Origin: UBA11524 sp051883695
GTDB lineage: Bacteria > Bacillota > Clostridia > Christensenellales > Aristaeellaceae
Direction: 5' to 3'
NCBI GenBank assembly: GCA_051883695.1
Contig: JBJEUF010000147.1
Location: 1 to 31,797, forward strand
DNA length: 31,797 nucleotides
Shown here: positions 1 through 9,548 of the stretch, piece after piece
How the letters are laid out: each line of letters starts with the position of its first letter
Numbering within the stretch: the first letter of the stretch is position 1
Notes under the pieces: model-generated
What the model was told of the DNA's origin: nothing
The model's input: the letters and a program-made list of their open reading frames with translations, nothing else
The model's database searches: none
Made by a program: the position numbers and the translations under genes

Positions 1-274
1 AGTTGGCTCTGCGAAAGGACAGTATCTTGGATGTGCTGCTCGATCCGGCTGACGAGCAGGTGATCTTCAGTGCAATCTGCGTGATGATCTTTCCCTTCAA
101 CGTACTGCCTGCGCCGGAGAAGACCATAACGCCCACACGGGACTTGCTGGCCGTGGTCCCCTGATAAGCGCCCTGACAGGCGCCGTTGGAGGTACCCGTA
201 TTCCAGCTGGTTGAGCCGTACTGTGCGTAGCCGATGGTGGAGCTGCTGTTGGCGGTTGCCGTAAATGTTGCCAT
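1..274 (-). CDS. Tail fibre-like protein, N-terminal part (runs off the left edge)
   Basis: An open frame of 91 codons to the window edge. The ATG (MATFTATANSSSTIGYAQYG) follows GGTGATGGA, 15 bases after the stop of the previous gene. The sequence is rich in Ser, Thr, Gly and small residues with a strand pattern (VGVMVFSGAGSTLKGKIITQ), as in phage fibre or adhesin proteins. No TAG in the visible part. Another overlapping ORF at 97-288 is a shadow. The rest lies outside the window, so the role is only inferred from place. Confidence 0.65.
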   Translation of the reverse strand, partial: MATFTATANSSSTIGYAQYGSTSWNTGTSNGACQGAYQGTTASKSRVGVMVFSGAGSTLKGKIITQIALKITCSSAGSSSTSKILSFRRAN

Positions 275-288
275 TCCATCACCGCCAA

Positions 289-2316
289 TCAGACTGGGAC
301 AAGGCAGATCTGCCCATCCGTGCCACTCTCGGGCAGCTCATCCGCATAGAAAATACCCAGATTGATCAACGCCGCCTTGGCGCTGGACGCCGCCGTACCA
401 CCGTTGGCAATGGGCACGGGCGTAGCCATTCCTGCATGGAAAACGCGATAAGTATAATAGCTGCCATCCACTACATCGCGCAGAACGACGGCATAATCCC
501 GGCTGGACTGGTAGGCAGCGTTGCGCACCTCCAGCATGCGGCGGTTGTTGCCAGTGCTGTCCTGCCAGGCGGAAAAGGATGAAGCGCCTGCATAAGAGCC
601 CTCGAACACTGTCCTATTTGTGGTTCCGTTGTAGGTGGGCAGCAGATACAGCGACGGATACAGACTTGTCTGGATGGAAAGATTCCCGGTCATCGTGTCA
701 CCGGCTTTTTTGACTGCGCCGATATTTGAACACGCTGATGAAGCGGATGATGCGCCCGTACCGCCCTGCGAAACCTCCAGTGGATTGCTGAGCTTTACCG
801 CCCAGCCAAAGGAGGCGGTATTGTCTTCACCGGCCGCCATGCCGAAGCCAATCGCCTTGCCGCCCTTCTTGACATGCATGATGTATGCCGCGGAGCTGAT
901 CTCCACCACATAGCTGGACACGGTTCCCACGGTATCCGTCAGCGTCAGCGTCGCTTTATAGGTCGCATCTACGGCAAGATTTCCGTCGCCGAGGATCAAT
1001 GCAGTTCCGCTGGTCAGCGTGGCAGATGTCGTATAGCTGCCGCCCACCTGCGCCAGCACGACCTGGCCGGTTACCTTGTTGCTGCCGCTGAGTGCGGAAC
1101 AGGCGAAGCTGACCAGCAACCGGGCATAGGTGCCATTGACTTCGTCACGCGCACCACTGCTGGTACAGCGATAGGCTTCGATGGACGAGAAATAGGGGCT
1201 GCCGTAGGGATAAACGGAGAAGGTCGTGCTTTGGGTAGCGCTGCGTCCGCGGGAGTCCGTGACCTTGGCAGTCACCGTAATGGTTCCCGTCTTGTAGATC
1301 GTAGACGTCGTCAGACTGGAGGACGATGCGCTGCCGATGCCAGGGTCGGTGGTGATCGAATACGATTTGATGGTAGAGCCATAGGCGCCCGCCGCACCAT
1401 TGATTTTCAGCGTCGCCTTTGACTTGCCGTAGGCGTAGATACCCCAGCCGGCGAGCACGCTGTTGTCGTTGACCGGAGCTGCCGTTACGCTTGAAATCGT
1501 GGGCACGACGCTCGCGGGTGCGGTGATGGTGAAGCCATAGCTGTAGGTTCCCAGGGAGTTTCCACCGGCATCCTATGTCTCCAGAGAAACGGATGCAGCG
1601 CCGGACGTTGCGGAGGGAATCACATCCAACCACGAAAGCGGGATTGTGTAGGAGGCGGACGCCGTCCCGGACGCGATGGCCTGCATCGCGGTATGGCTTC
1701 CGAAACTCCATGTGACCTTGTGACTGTACGCGGTGTTGTAGGCAGTGATGTTCAGCTTCGCAGCGCTTCCTGCCGCCACGCTGGCAGAGGCCAGCGAACC
1801 ATCGCTTTGCAGGTATTCGTAGGTAATCGTCAGCGAAGCGGCGGTCACGGACAGGTAATCGTAGCAATATCCGCCGGAATAGGTTCCCCGCGTGGTGGGA
1901 ACGTAGATGATGAGCACCTGATTGCCGGCTGCAAAGTAGGCCTGCAGCGTAGAAAAGATGCCGGCATTGGTGCTGCTGTTGAAGGTCAGCGTCGTGGATC
2001 GATCGTAGGCGTATTCCACGGAGATCGCGCCGATGCTGTCGCCGCGCATGGAGGCGATGCTGCCGGAGATGCTGTTCTTCGTCGCCTTGTAGAAGGTCAG
2101 GTTCTTGCGTGAATCGCCGCCTGCCGGGCCAAAGGTCACATTCATCTGAATCTGGGAGATGGCGATATTGGAGAAGCTCAGACCGGCCTAGCCGGAAAAG
2201 TTGATCGCGCCCTCGTATCGCGTGCTGGAATACACGCCCTGGCGCGCCTTGCCGGACGACCAGGAGGAACCGGAAGCATACTTCAGCTCACTGGCTGTTG
2301 TCGAAAATGTGGGCAT
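289..2316 (-). CDS. DUF859-like siphovirus tail fibre protein (2 in-frame TAGs)
   Basis: A 675-residue protein, ATG (MPTFSTTASELKYASG) behind AGAGGTGAACGAA, stop TGA. TAGs are at 2188-2190 (codon 43) and 1573-1575 (codon 248). The N-terminal half contains a jelly-roll-like domain (VTFGPAGGDSRKNLTFYK) and Ig-like repeats as in streptococcal DUF859 tail proteins, with KKGGKAIGFGMAAGE in the middle. The C-terminal part has phage fibre repeats: SQGGTGASSASSACSNIGA, then KKAGDTMTGNL, then IANGGTAASSAKAALINLG, which form trimeric stalk elements. It probably is a receptor-binding fibre. The 190- and 405-residue open parts are the two halves of this one gene. Confidence 0.8.
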
Positions 2317-2332
2317 TTCGTTCACCTCTCTG

Positions 2333-3394
2333 TCAGGTTCTCCATTTGAAGCCCACGCCGGTGGGCGTGGTCACCATGTCAAGATAGCCGTTCTCCGCCG
2401 TTCCAATGGAGATTTGCTCTCTGGCCTCCAGGCGGGTGACGTACAGCTTGTTGTCGCTGAAATAGGCCAGCTCCGTGCCCGCCTGCACGAATGTGAGGCG
2501 CGTATTGGTCAATCGCATCTTCACGCTGGATGCGGAACTGCCCATGTCCAGATAGGGCGTGCCGTTGTCGTCGCCGAATTCAAAATAGGAGAACATTTGG
2601 GCAATTCCGTTTTCGGCGGCGGCGAGGCGGCTGAAGGTCAGCGTCAGATTGCTGTCCGTCTGCGCCAGCTCACTTCGGATCAGCTCGATGTCCTTCAGCG
2701 CGTTGAGAAAATCCTCTGCGCTGGCGAACTGACCCGAGAGCTCCATAGAGTCGATCAATGCCCGGACGCGGCTCTCCAGCGTGCTGTCCAGTCCGGAAAT
2801 GCTGCCCATCAGCTGTTCAATCTGATTGGCCGTATCCTCCGGAGCAGCGCGCCAGCTGGTGGCGACGTCGCCCTCCTCCAGCATGGATCGAACGTAGACG
2901 ACCGTGTTGCCGCTTGTGGCGCCGCGGATTCCCGCGTACAGATACAGCGACCAGTTGCCGTCTGCTGCGGGCACCGTAAACTGCGCCGTCTGCCGGTCCG
3001 TTGAGAACGCAAGCGTGCCGCTCTGATTCACCGCGCCATCGTTCTGATTGACCAGCGCCCAGCTCGCGCCCGTCGCCGTGCCTGCCGTCAGACGAACCTC
3101 GTCCACGGAAAAGGTGTAGCTGCCTCCGCGCATCAGCTCATCCGCCGCCACCCAATAGGTGTCTGCATCCGCCGCCGTGAGGGTATGGCTGGCGCTGCCT
3201 GCGATCAGGTTTACGCCGCCGATCTGCACCTCGTTGACCAGCTCCCATTCGCTGCCCGTATAGCGTCTGAGCTGTGATGGGGACTGGGAAGTGTCCTACC
3301 AGAGCATCCCGGTCACAGGGGCGGCCGGAGCCGTCCCCTGCTGGATGGGATCGTTGAGATCCACGATCGTCTTCTGTGCCTGTGCGATCATCAT
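2333..3394 (-). CDS. Tail fibre / baseplate protein (1 in-frame TAG)
   Basis: A 353-residue protein. ATG overlaps the previous TGA (ATGATG; the second ATG is also possible). TAG at 3296-3298 is codon 33, in TGMLW-TAG-DTSQSPSQLRRYTGSEW, a short fibre-attachment-type motif (usually a hydrophobic or aromatic residue at that place in similar proteins). It continues as a beta sandwich that resembles a carbohydrate-binding module, then a helical coiled coil (about 160-235) and a beta-rich end. Stop TGA. Similar to gp58-like or baseplate upper proteins; the exact role is unknown. Confidence 0.72.
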
Positions 3395-5214
3395 TCCACC
3401 TCGCAGACAAAGACCGTCTTGTTGTCCACGTCGTCGCCATCGATAAAGATGGTCTTTCCCGTGGCAAATGCTGCACCGTCATCCAGCGGATTGCCGTCCT
3501 TGTCCCGGCGGTACCAGGTATAGGTTCGGGCATGACCGTATGTGGCGTTGCTCGTAACGTCAGTCCAGGCGGAGCCGGAGTAGCGCATCAGCGCCATCTG
3601 CGGCGTGGACTTGGTGATCCGGTAGTAGAAATCACCCGTCGCAGGGCTCGCAGGCGCGGCAGTGGCATAGGTCGTGCTCTTCAATGCATCCACCTCGGCG
3701 CCGTTCTGCCAGAGGCGGGCGATGAGCACGCTCTCGCCGACGCTGTTTTTGAAGACGTCTCCCGCCGTGGAATCGACGTCCAGCTGATAGTTGTCCGTCT
3801 TGTCAATCAGCGTGATAATGTCCTGATAGGTTTTGCCGCCGTAGGTCATGGTGCAGCGGTAGCTGGCCGTGCCGGCAACGTCAGCGCCTGCAACCGTCAG
3901 GCTGCTTCCGGTCTGTCCGGAGATGGTCGTCCAGCTGCCGCTGGCATACTTTGCCCAGACGTAAGTTGCGCCGCTGGAAATGGGCGTGGAACCGTCATAG
4001 GCTGCCGTCTGAATGACAAGGCTGCCCTCGCCGTTGACAAACACCGTGCCCGACGGGGCATACAGAGAAAACACCACCGCATTCTGCCCGGCTGCCCCAG
4101 TCGCACCCGTGTTGACCTTGCTCCAGGCGATTTTCAGCGTGGTGCTGACCGGCGCGGTGACGGGAACGGACAGCGTTCCCTGCTGAGGACCGCTGCCGCC
4201 GAGCGTCGCGTTCGCGGCAATGGCGATCGAGATCGGAATCTCGTTTGCCGTCGCGCTGCCCACGGTGACCGTCATGCCGGTCGGCGCGCCCGTCACGGAG
4301 CCCACCGTGGGCGTGACCTTGGTCGTTCCCCGATAGGCCACGACATTGCAGGTCCTGGTAATCGCAGCGACCTGGCCGGAGACATTGCCCGCAAAGGTGA
4401 TGTTCTCATTGGAGAGAAAGGCAACCGGCGCACTCTGTCCCGCTGCGCCTGTGCTGCCATCCGCACCATCGGAAACCTTGTAGATGCTGGTCGTATCGCC
4501 AATATTGGCGTCGCTCGTGACGATGCGGAGGGTCGCGGCGTCGCCGACCCAGATTCCGTGCGTCGGCTTGACGATCAGCGTGGTTCCGGTGATGCTCGAA
4601 TTGTCGCTGGTGGTGGGATAGTCCGTCCACGTGCCATCTGCTGCTCTGTACTGCCACCTGCTCATGGTAACATTCTGCAGATTGGCGGTGAGTTCGATCT
4701 GCGCCGGCACAGAGGTCGTACTGCCCGCAGCATACTTGAACACCTGCTCTCCGCCGATCCATGCGGTTTTCGCATTTTCGCCGGTGGATACCAGCGCAAA
4801 GCTGATGTCCGCAGTGGCGTTGACCGGAACGCCGTTGTCGGGATCGGTCCAGGTCACATATGCGATGTAGGTGATCAGACCGCTGGAAATTGCGGAAAGC
4901 TGATTGGCCGATACGGTCAGAATGTTGCCGCTCACCGTTTCGCCCGAAGTCAGCGCCGCTTCATTGGCCGAGCCCTCCCGGCGCTTCCATGTGATCGACA
5001 GCGCGGCGCTCGTCAGGGGAATCGCCGCCTGGTTGGCATAGATGACGGGAGTGATGACCAGCTTGCCCGCTGTGCTCGTCCAGTCCGGCACAAAGGTCCC
5101 GGCGTTGACGTCGCGGATCTGCGTTCGCGGCTGATTGCTCCCCAGATGGACGGACTAGGATTTTCCGTCCGTCAGGTCGATGATCGTCTTGCTGCCCGTT
5201 GCGATAATTGCCAT
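3391..5214 (-). CDS. Tail fibre / minor structural protein with Ig-like repeats (1 in-frame TAG)
   Basis: A 607-residue beta-rich protein, ATG (MAIIATGSKTIIDLTDGKS) behind GAGGAGGCGAATCT, stop TGA. TAG at 5155-5157 is codon 20, followed by SVHLGSNQPRTQIRD. The N-terminal ~20 residues are an attachment-like motif common in Firmicutes phage tail proteins. The body has several Ig-like beta modules and two short collagen-like (GADGSTGAAG; NTGATGAAGQ) stretches. The C-terminal ~120 residues carry ARLWQNGAEVDALK, related to the end of Tal, with an inserted ASPATGDFYYRITKSTP segment that is related to the next gene's N-terminus. Probably a tail fibre or tip protein; receptor binding is inference. 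Confidence 0.78.
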
Positions 5215-5231
5215 AGATTCGCCTCCTCACG

Positions 5232-5260
5232 AAAAAACGCCCTTTGCAGAACAAAGGACG
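5232..5260 (-). terminator. Intrinsic terminator after the toxin gene
   Basis: On the minus strand CGTCCTTTG pairs with CAAAGGGCG (one G-U pair) around a 5-base loop, followed by TTTTTT. It lies 13 bases past the toxin stop and 18 before the next start, closing the cassette. Fibre genes downstream have no visible promoter of their own, so late transcription must pass it. Confidence 0.88.
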
Positions 5261-5273
5261 CTTTGGGTTCCTA

Positions 5274-5585
5274 TTAGATCAGGTTGACATAGTGCTGTCG
5301 GGAGTCTACGACAGCGTAAATGATTACTTCCCGCTTTTCATCATCCACCTTGTAGAACACAAGGTGCCGCTGGACGATCAGCACCCGATAGCCCTGCTTT
5401 CGCAGAATACTGTATCGGGGATAGCTGCCCATGTGGGGCGCGGTCTCCAGCTTTTTGATTTCAGCTTCCAGAATGTCCAGGTAATTCAGAGCAATATCCA
5501 CGCTGCCTGAATCCTCGGCGATATATTGGAGTATGGAATACAGCTGGTCGTTCGCCTTGTCGGTTCGGAGGATTCTGTATTTCAT
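5274..5585 (-). CDS. Toxin, RelE/ParE family
   Basis: A 103-residue protein that overlaps the antitoxin stop (ATGA) and ends at TAA. It follows the RelE/ParE pattern: N-terminal helices (ANDQLYSILQYIAED, ALNYLDILEAEIKKL), then PRYSILRKQGYRVLIV and a strand LVFYKVDDEKREVIIYAVV with C-terminal RQHY. RelE-type toxins cut mRNA at the ribosome; ParE-type act on gyrase; the sequence does not decide which. No TAG. In a phage such pairs can stabilise a prophage or exclude rivals. An intrinsic terminator follows. Confidence 0.92.
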   Translation of the reverse strand: MKYRILRTDKANDQLYSILQYIAEDSGSVDIALNYLDILEAEIKKLETAPHMGSYPRYSILRKQGYRVLIVQRHLVFYKVDDEKREVIIYAVVDSRQHYVNLI

Positions 5586-5875
5586 TTTCCGTCAGATCCT
5601 CCGTCCCGTTTCCGGGCAAGCAGCGCCTCGCGGATGCCGCCAAACGTGTCCTCGATGGGTGCAACGCGACCGGCGCGCACATCCTCCTCCGCCTCAGAAA
5701 GCGTGCGCAGCAGTTCAAGCTCTGCGCGCATCTGTTCATACTCTGTAAGTCCCAGCAGTACCGTATCGCCGCGGCCGTTGACCGTAATGTACACCGGCTG
5801 GCGACTCTCCCGGCAGGTCTTGGAAATCTCGCTGTAATGGTTGCGAAGATCCGCCGATGGCCGAATCATTTCCAT
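5582..5875 (-). CDS. Antitoxin, Phd/YefM family
   Basis: A 97-residue protein, ATG (MEMIRPSADLRNHYSEI) behind GGAGGTGTTTTTC; a GTG three codons earlier is less suitable. The N-terminal half follows the Phd/YefM pattern (SADLRNHYSEIS, QPVYITVNGRGDTVLLGL, EYEQM), a DNA-binding dimer that represses its own promoter; the C-terminal half is the charged part that wraps the toxin. Its TGA overlaps the toxin ATG. No in-frame TAG. With promoter and terminator it forms an independent cassette in the tail gene cluster. Confidence 0.92.
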   Translation of the reverse strand: MEMIRPSADLRNHYSEISKTCRESRQPVYITVNGRGDTVLLGLTEYEQMRAELELLRTLSEAEEDVRAGRVAPIEDTFGGIREALLARKRDGGSDGK

Positions 5876-5907
5876 GAAAAACACCTCCGTTCGCTTCTCA
5901 TAGTCAC

Positions 5908-5936
5908 ATTATATCATGATTTGCTCATGCCGTCAA
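5908..5936 (-). promoter_or_regulatory. Promoter of the toxin-antitoxin pair
   Basis: On the minus strand TTGACG (5931-5936) and a consensus TATAAT (5908-5913) are exactly 17 bases apart. The spacer contains the 8-base palindrome ATCATGAT (5913-5920), a possible binding site for the antitoxin. It lies between the Tal stop and the antitoxin start and is the best promoter in the window. Confidence 0.88.
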
Positions 5937-5961
5937 TGCCATGCATCAGAAGAAGCGATGA

Positions 5962-8445
5962 TCATGCTTCGAGGAGATCGCAGGAATAATTTGCGCTGTA
6001 GAGTACGTCCGCTGTGGTGAGCGTGATTTCCTTCACACCTGTATGCGCCGCATTCCACACCCGGTCTGCGGTTTCGTCGCTGCTCTGGCGCGTCCAGACA
6101 AAGCGCGAGGCGTCGATGCCGTCCGTAACCTCCGTGCCGCCCTGCCAGACCCGGGCACGCAGCGTCGTGGAGGGCACCCTGTCGGAAAGCACGTCGCCGT
6201 GCTCGGAACAGATCTCCACCCGGTAGCCCACGGCCTTCAGCGCCGCGCTCTCCACGGTCATCCGGATCGAGCTGTTGCTGGAAAGATCCAGCGATTGTCC
6301 CACGTCTGCCGAGAGATGGTTGGCCGTGATGGAGTGGGCCTGAATGCGGTCGGCGGAGAGAAAGCCGGTCACGATCAGGTCGGCTGTAAAGCCCTCGCCG
6401 GTGCCGAAGGTGCGCCAGTCCCAGCTGCCGTCGTCGTTTCTGCTGCTGGCGATCATAAAGCCCTCGCCGCACAGCTGCATGGCGCTTGTCCCGTTCACCG
6501 CCTCCAGAATCAGATTGCCGTTCTCATCGGTGTACCAGTTGGAGACGCTGGAGGTGAGCCGCGTCTTCTACACGTCGATCATGCCCTCCAGCCTCTGCGC
6601 GGGAATGGAGCCCTGGTCAGTAATTACCCGGGACCGATCGTAGAGCGCCTTCTTTTGATTGATGAGTTCCGCGATGCCCGTGATCCGGCTGATGACGCTG
6701 TCCAGCGACACGCCGCCGATCTGCGTCAGATCGTTGGAAATGGTGACCGCGTCCTTCTCCGGCTCTCCAGGGTGTTCAACCAGCTTGGTGATGTAGGCCA
6801 TGTCGTTGAGCGACAGCGCCTCGTCCCGGATCCGCAGCGCGGCGTCCAGTGTGAAGCGCTCCTGTTCATAGCCGCTGACGCCCGAGAGGTTCTGAATGCT
6901 CGCCGTGTAGGAGACGGTGGGCTTCGCCAGATGCTCCATGACCTCGCACGCCTCGCGGTACAGCAGTTCCTCCTGGCCGGGCGCGTAGCTGGTGTTGCTC
7001 CAGTAGCCGTCAATCAGCATGTCGCCCATGGCTTCCGCAAAACGGTTTTCGATCGCCTCCTGTCCGGAGAGGGAGTTTTCGTAGACCTGTCGCAGATCGT
7101 CGCGATCGATCGCCAGCAGAACAGCCCTTCGCATCAGCGCATAGAGGCCTTCGTCGGCGTCCGTTCCCGCATAAAGCTGCGCAATCCCATCCTCCAACGC
7201 TGCAATCTGATCCAGCAGGCTTTGCCGTTTGGTTTCATCCGTCTCCTTTTCATACTGGCGGTACAGGCTCTGAATGCTGGAGCGCTTCGCTTCAATGGCG
7301 ACCTCCCTGCCGCCAATGACGCCGGACGCCCGCTGAATCCATTTGACCGCATACTGCGCGTCCGCTTCAAAGGTGGGCCCGGTCTGCTCCCGGTGCGTGC
7401 CGTCGGAGAGCAGCACGGTTACGACGTCCTCGTCACCGATTTCCGTCTGCGCATCCGTTGCGTCGCCGCCGGGAATGATGCGTTTGGCGGCTCCGCCCTC
7501 CAGAACATACAGCACATAGTCCACTTGGCCCCACAGGCTGTTGAGCTGTCCGTCCATCTCAATCAGCTGCGCGGCGGTTTCCGAGCTGTCGGCCTTGGCC
7601 GTGCGGACATCCCTCAGGTATGCGTCCAGCGCGGCCTGATGCGCGTCCGTGAACACGCCCAGCTCCCTGAAATAGGAGAAATCCAGCAGAAACGGAAGCC
7701 CCGTGGGATTGACCTCGTCAATGCCCACATAGCCGGAATCGCTGTATTCGCCCTCGACGTACAGCCGGGTGACGATGTTTTCGGCGTCCTCCTTGCGGTC
7801 GATTGCCGTCAGATTCTTTCCGAAGCTGAGCTCCAGCAGATCCTCATAGCGGTTGAGCGAACAGACGCGCACGCTTCGCGAATCGCCGTCGAACACCGGC
7901 CGCGCGCCGAACAGCTTGCACACATCAGAGATCAGAAGATACGCGCCGCGTTTTCCCTCCGACTTGATTGAGCGCACCTTTTCGGTTTCGCCGTCCTGCT
8001 CGTAGAAGGTCTCGCAGAAGTCCAGCCGCCAGCCGGTGTTCCGGAGAATCTGTTCCAAAAGAAACTGCGCGGTACCGACGCCGTTCCCGTCGTCGAAGCT
8101 GAGGTACAGGTTCTTCTTCGAGAGCTGTGCACAGATGTGCTGACAGGTGATGGTCGCGCTGACGGTCAGGCCCTTGTGGGATCGCTTCGGCGCGTTGAGC
8201 AGGAACCAGTCACACGTGCCGTCCCGCTCCAGACGCACCAGATAGCCGCTTCGGATGTAGTCCCAGCGGAAGTTCCGCTTCCCATTGACGGTCTGAGGGA
8301 GTGAAAACGTCAGCTCCTTCCAGCCGCTGATTTCCGTGGTAATGGTCAGGTCGTAGGCCTGCCCCTCCGGCCGGAGCTCCGAGTCATACTACTCGCACAG
8401 CTTCTGCCGGTTCATGTCGTGGATGGACTACCTCGTGGTCGCCAA
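5962..8445 (-). CDS. Tail-associated protein (Tal / minor structural protein), baseplate hub (3 in-frame TAGs)
   Basis: An 827-residue protein. The start is TTG, chosen for GGAGGTG six bases before it; reading through TAG at 8428-8430 (codon 6) and 8389-8391 (codon 19) gives SIHDMNRQKLCE between them. A third TAG is at 6568-6570 (codon 626). The N-terminal ~370 residues look like the gp27/hub domain of Firmicutes Tal proteins; the middle has long helices (DETKRQSLLDQIAALEDGI); the C-terminal 200 residues are beta-rich with the module RARVWQGGTEVTDG, which recurs in the next fibre gene. No clear endopeptidase motif is seen. If TAG stopped translation, only five residues would be made. Stop TGA. 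Confidence 0.85.
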
Positions 8446-8462
8446 TGGAAACACCTCCTTCG

Positions 8463-9518
8463 TCAGCGAATTCGGGGAACGCAGTCGATTTCCAGCCGGG
8501 TGAGCGCAAGCCCATCGCCGCTCAGTTCGATTTCGTTCATGGTCACGATGGGCGTATCCGTTTCACCGTCGCGGTCGGCGGGTTCGGAGAGGATTGCCGT
8601 GTCGGCGCTGGTGATCTGCCGGAGCTTTTTCCAGCCGTCGAGATACAGAAACTGTCCCTCCATGTGCGCCGCGAAGCATCCCTCCGATGCAATCACATTG
8701 CTCCCGGCTGCATGACGAATCCTCACGGAGCGAACGAAGGGCGTACAGGGAGCCAGCTCAATGTACCCCTCGTCGTGCAGGGCAAAGGCCAGCGACGTAT
8801 CTTCGCCCAGGGCAATCCGCGTCTGGCCCATGGCACTGTCCAGCTCCAGCACTGCTCCGGGCAGCAGACTGTCAGCAGTCAGGCCAACCACGCTGCAGCG
8901 CTGGCCGGTGGTGAAATTGCGGATCAGCAGGCCGCTGCCGACGTCTCCGGCGATCCGGATCACGGTCTGCGCCCGCTCCGTGCCGGGATTGTACAACAGA
9001 AGGTTCCGGCTTTCCGCAGTCGGGATGTCAGGCTTCATGTCTGCGGGGAGCACGCCGGTGTGAATCAGCTCGCTTTCGCTCACGTCGCCGTCATGCCAGA
9101 TTCTTTTCAGCCTTCCAAAGGGATTGTGGCACCGGAAGTATGCGGTAAAGGTGCCGCTATAGCGGATTTTACCGTCCGCCGCCTCTGAATCGTACAGGCT
9201 GATGGCAATCCGCTTGCTGGTCACAGCGTCATAGCAGACATAGGGCCTCGCGTCGAAAACCAGCTCGCCCTGCGTGCCGCGCCGCAGCCAGCGGTAGATG
9301 CCTTCCTACTGGGTCTCTGTGATTTCTTCAAAATAGCACTTCAGTTCAAAATCCCGTGGCTTCGCGCGCACGCCGAGATAGTAGCCGCCGTCGCGGTTTT
9401 CCGGAACCAGCTCGCTGAGTTCGTAATCCTCCATACCGCCGCCGCGCTCCTTTGCATCCGGGATGTGCCAACAGCCAAAGGCGCCCGAATGAACGCCCGC
9501 AAATGAAAACCCTTCCAT
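8463..9518 (-). CDS. Distal tail protein (Dit-like) (1 in-frame TAG)
   Basis: A 351-residue protein directly after the tape measure, with ATG (MEGFSFAGVHSGAFGC) behind AAAGGAGGACG and TGA stop. The N-terminal domain matches the Dit/SPP1 gp19.1 pattern (FSFAGVHS, then LVPENRDGGYYLGVRAKPRD), followed by a beta-rich galectin-like C-terminal half. TAG at 9306-9308 is codon 71, between RDFELKCYFEEITETQ and EGIYRWLRRG. Dit forms the hub at the tail tip to which Tal and receptor-binding proteins attach. Call by order and N-terminal pattern. Confidence 0.85.
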
Positions 9519-9548
9519 CGTCCTCCTTTCCGGCATATGGCCGGGCGG

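Noticed and set aside
97..288. A 63-residue minus-strand ORF near the left edge
   Set aside because: It is a shadow of the fibre-like frame beginning at 274, which has a better ribosome site and fibre-like composition.
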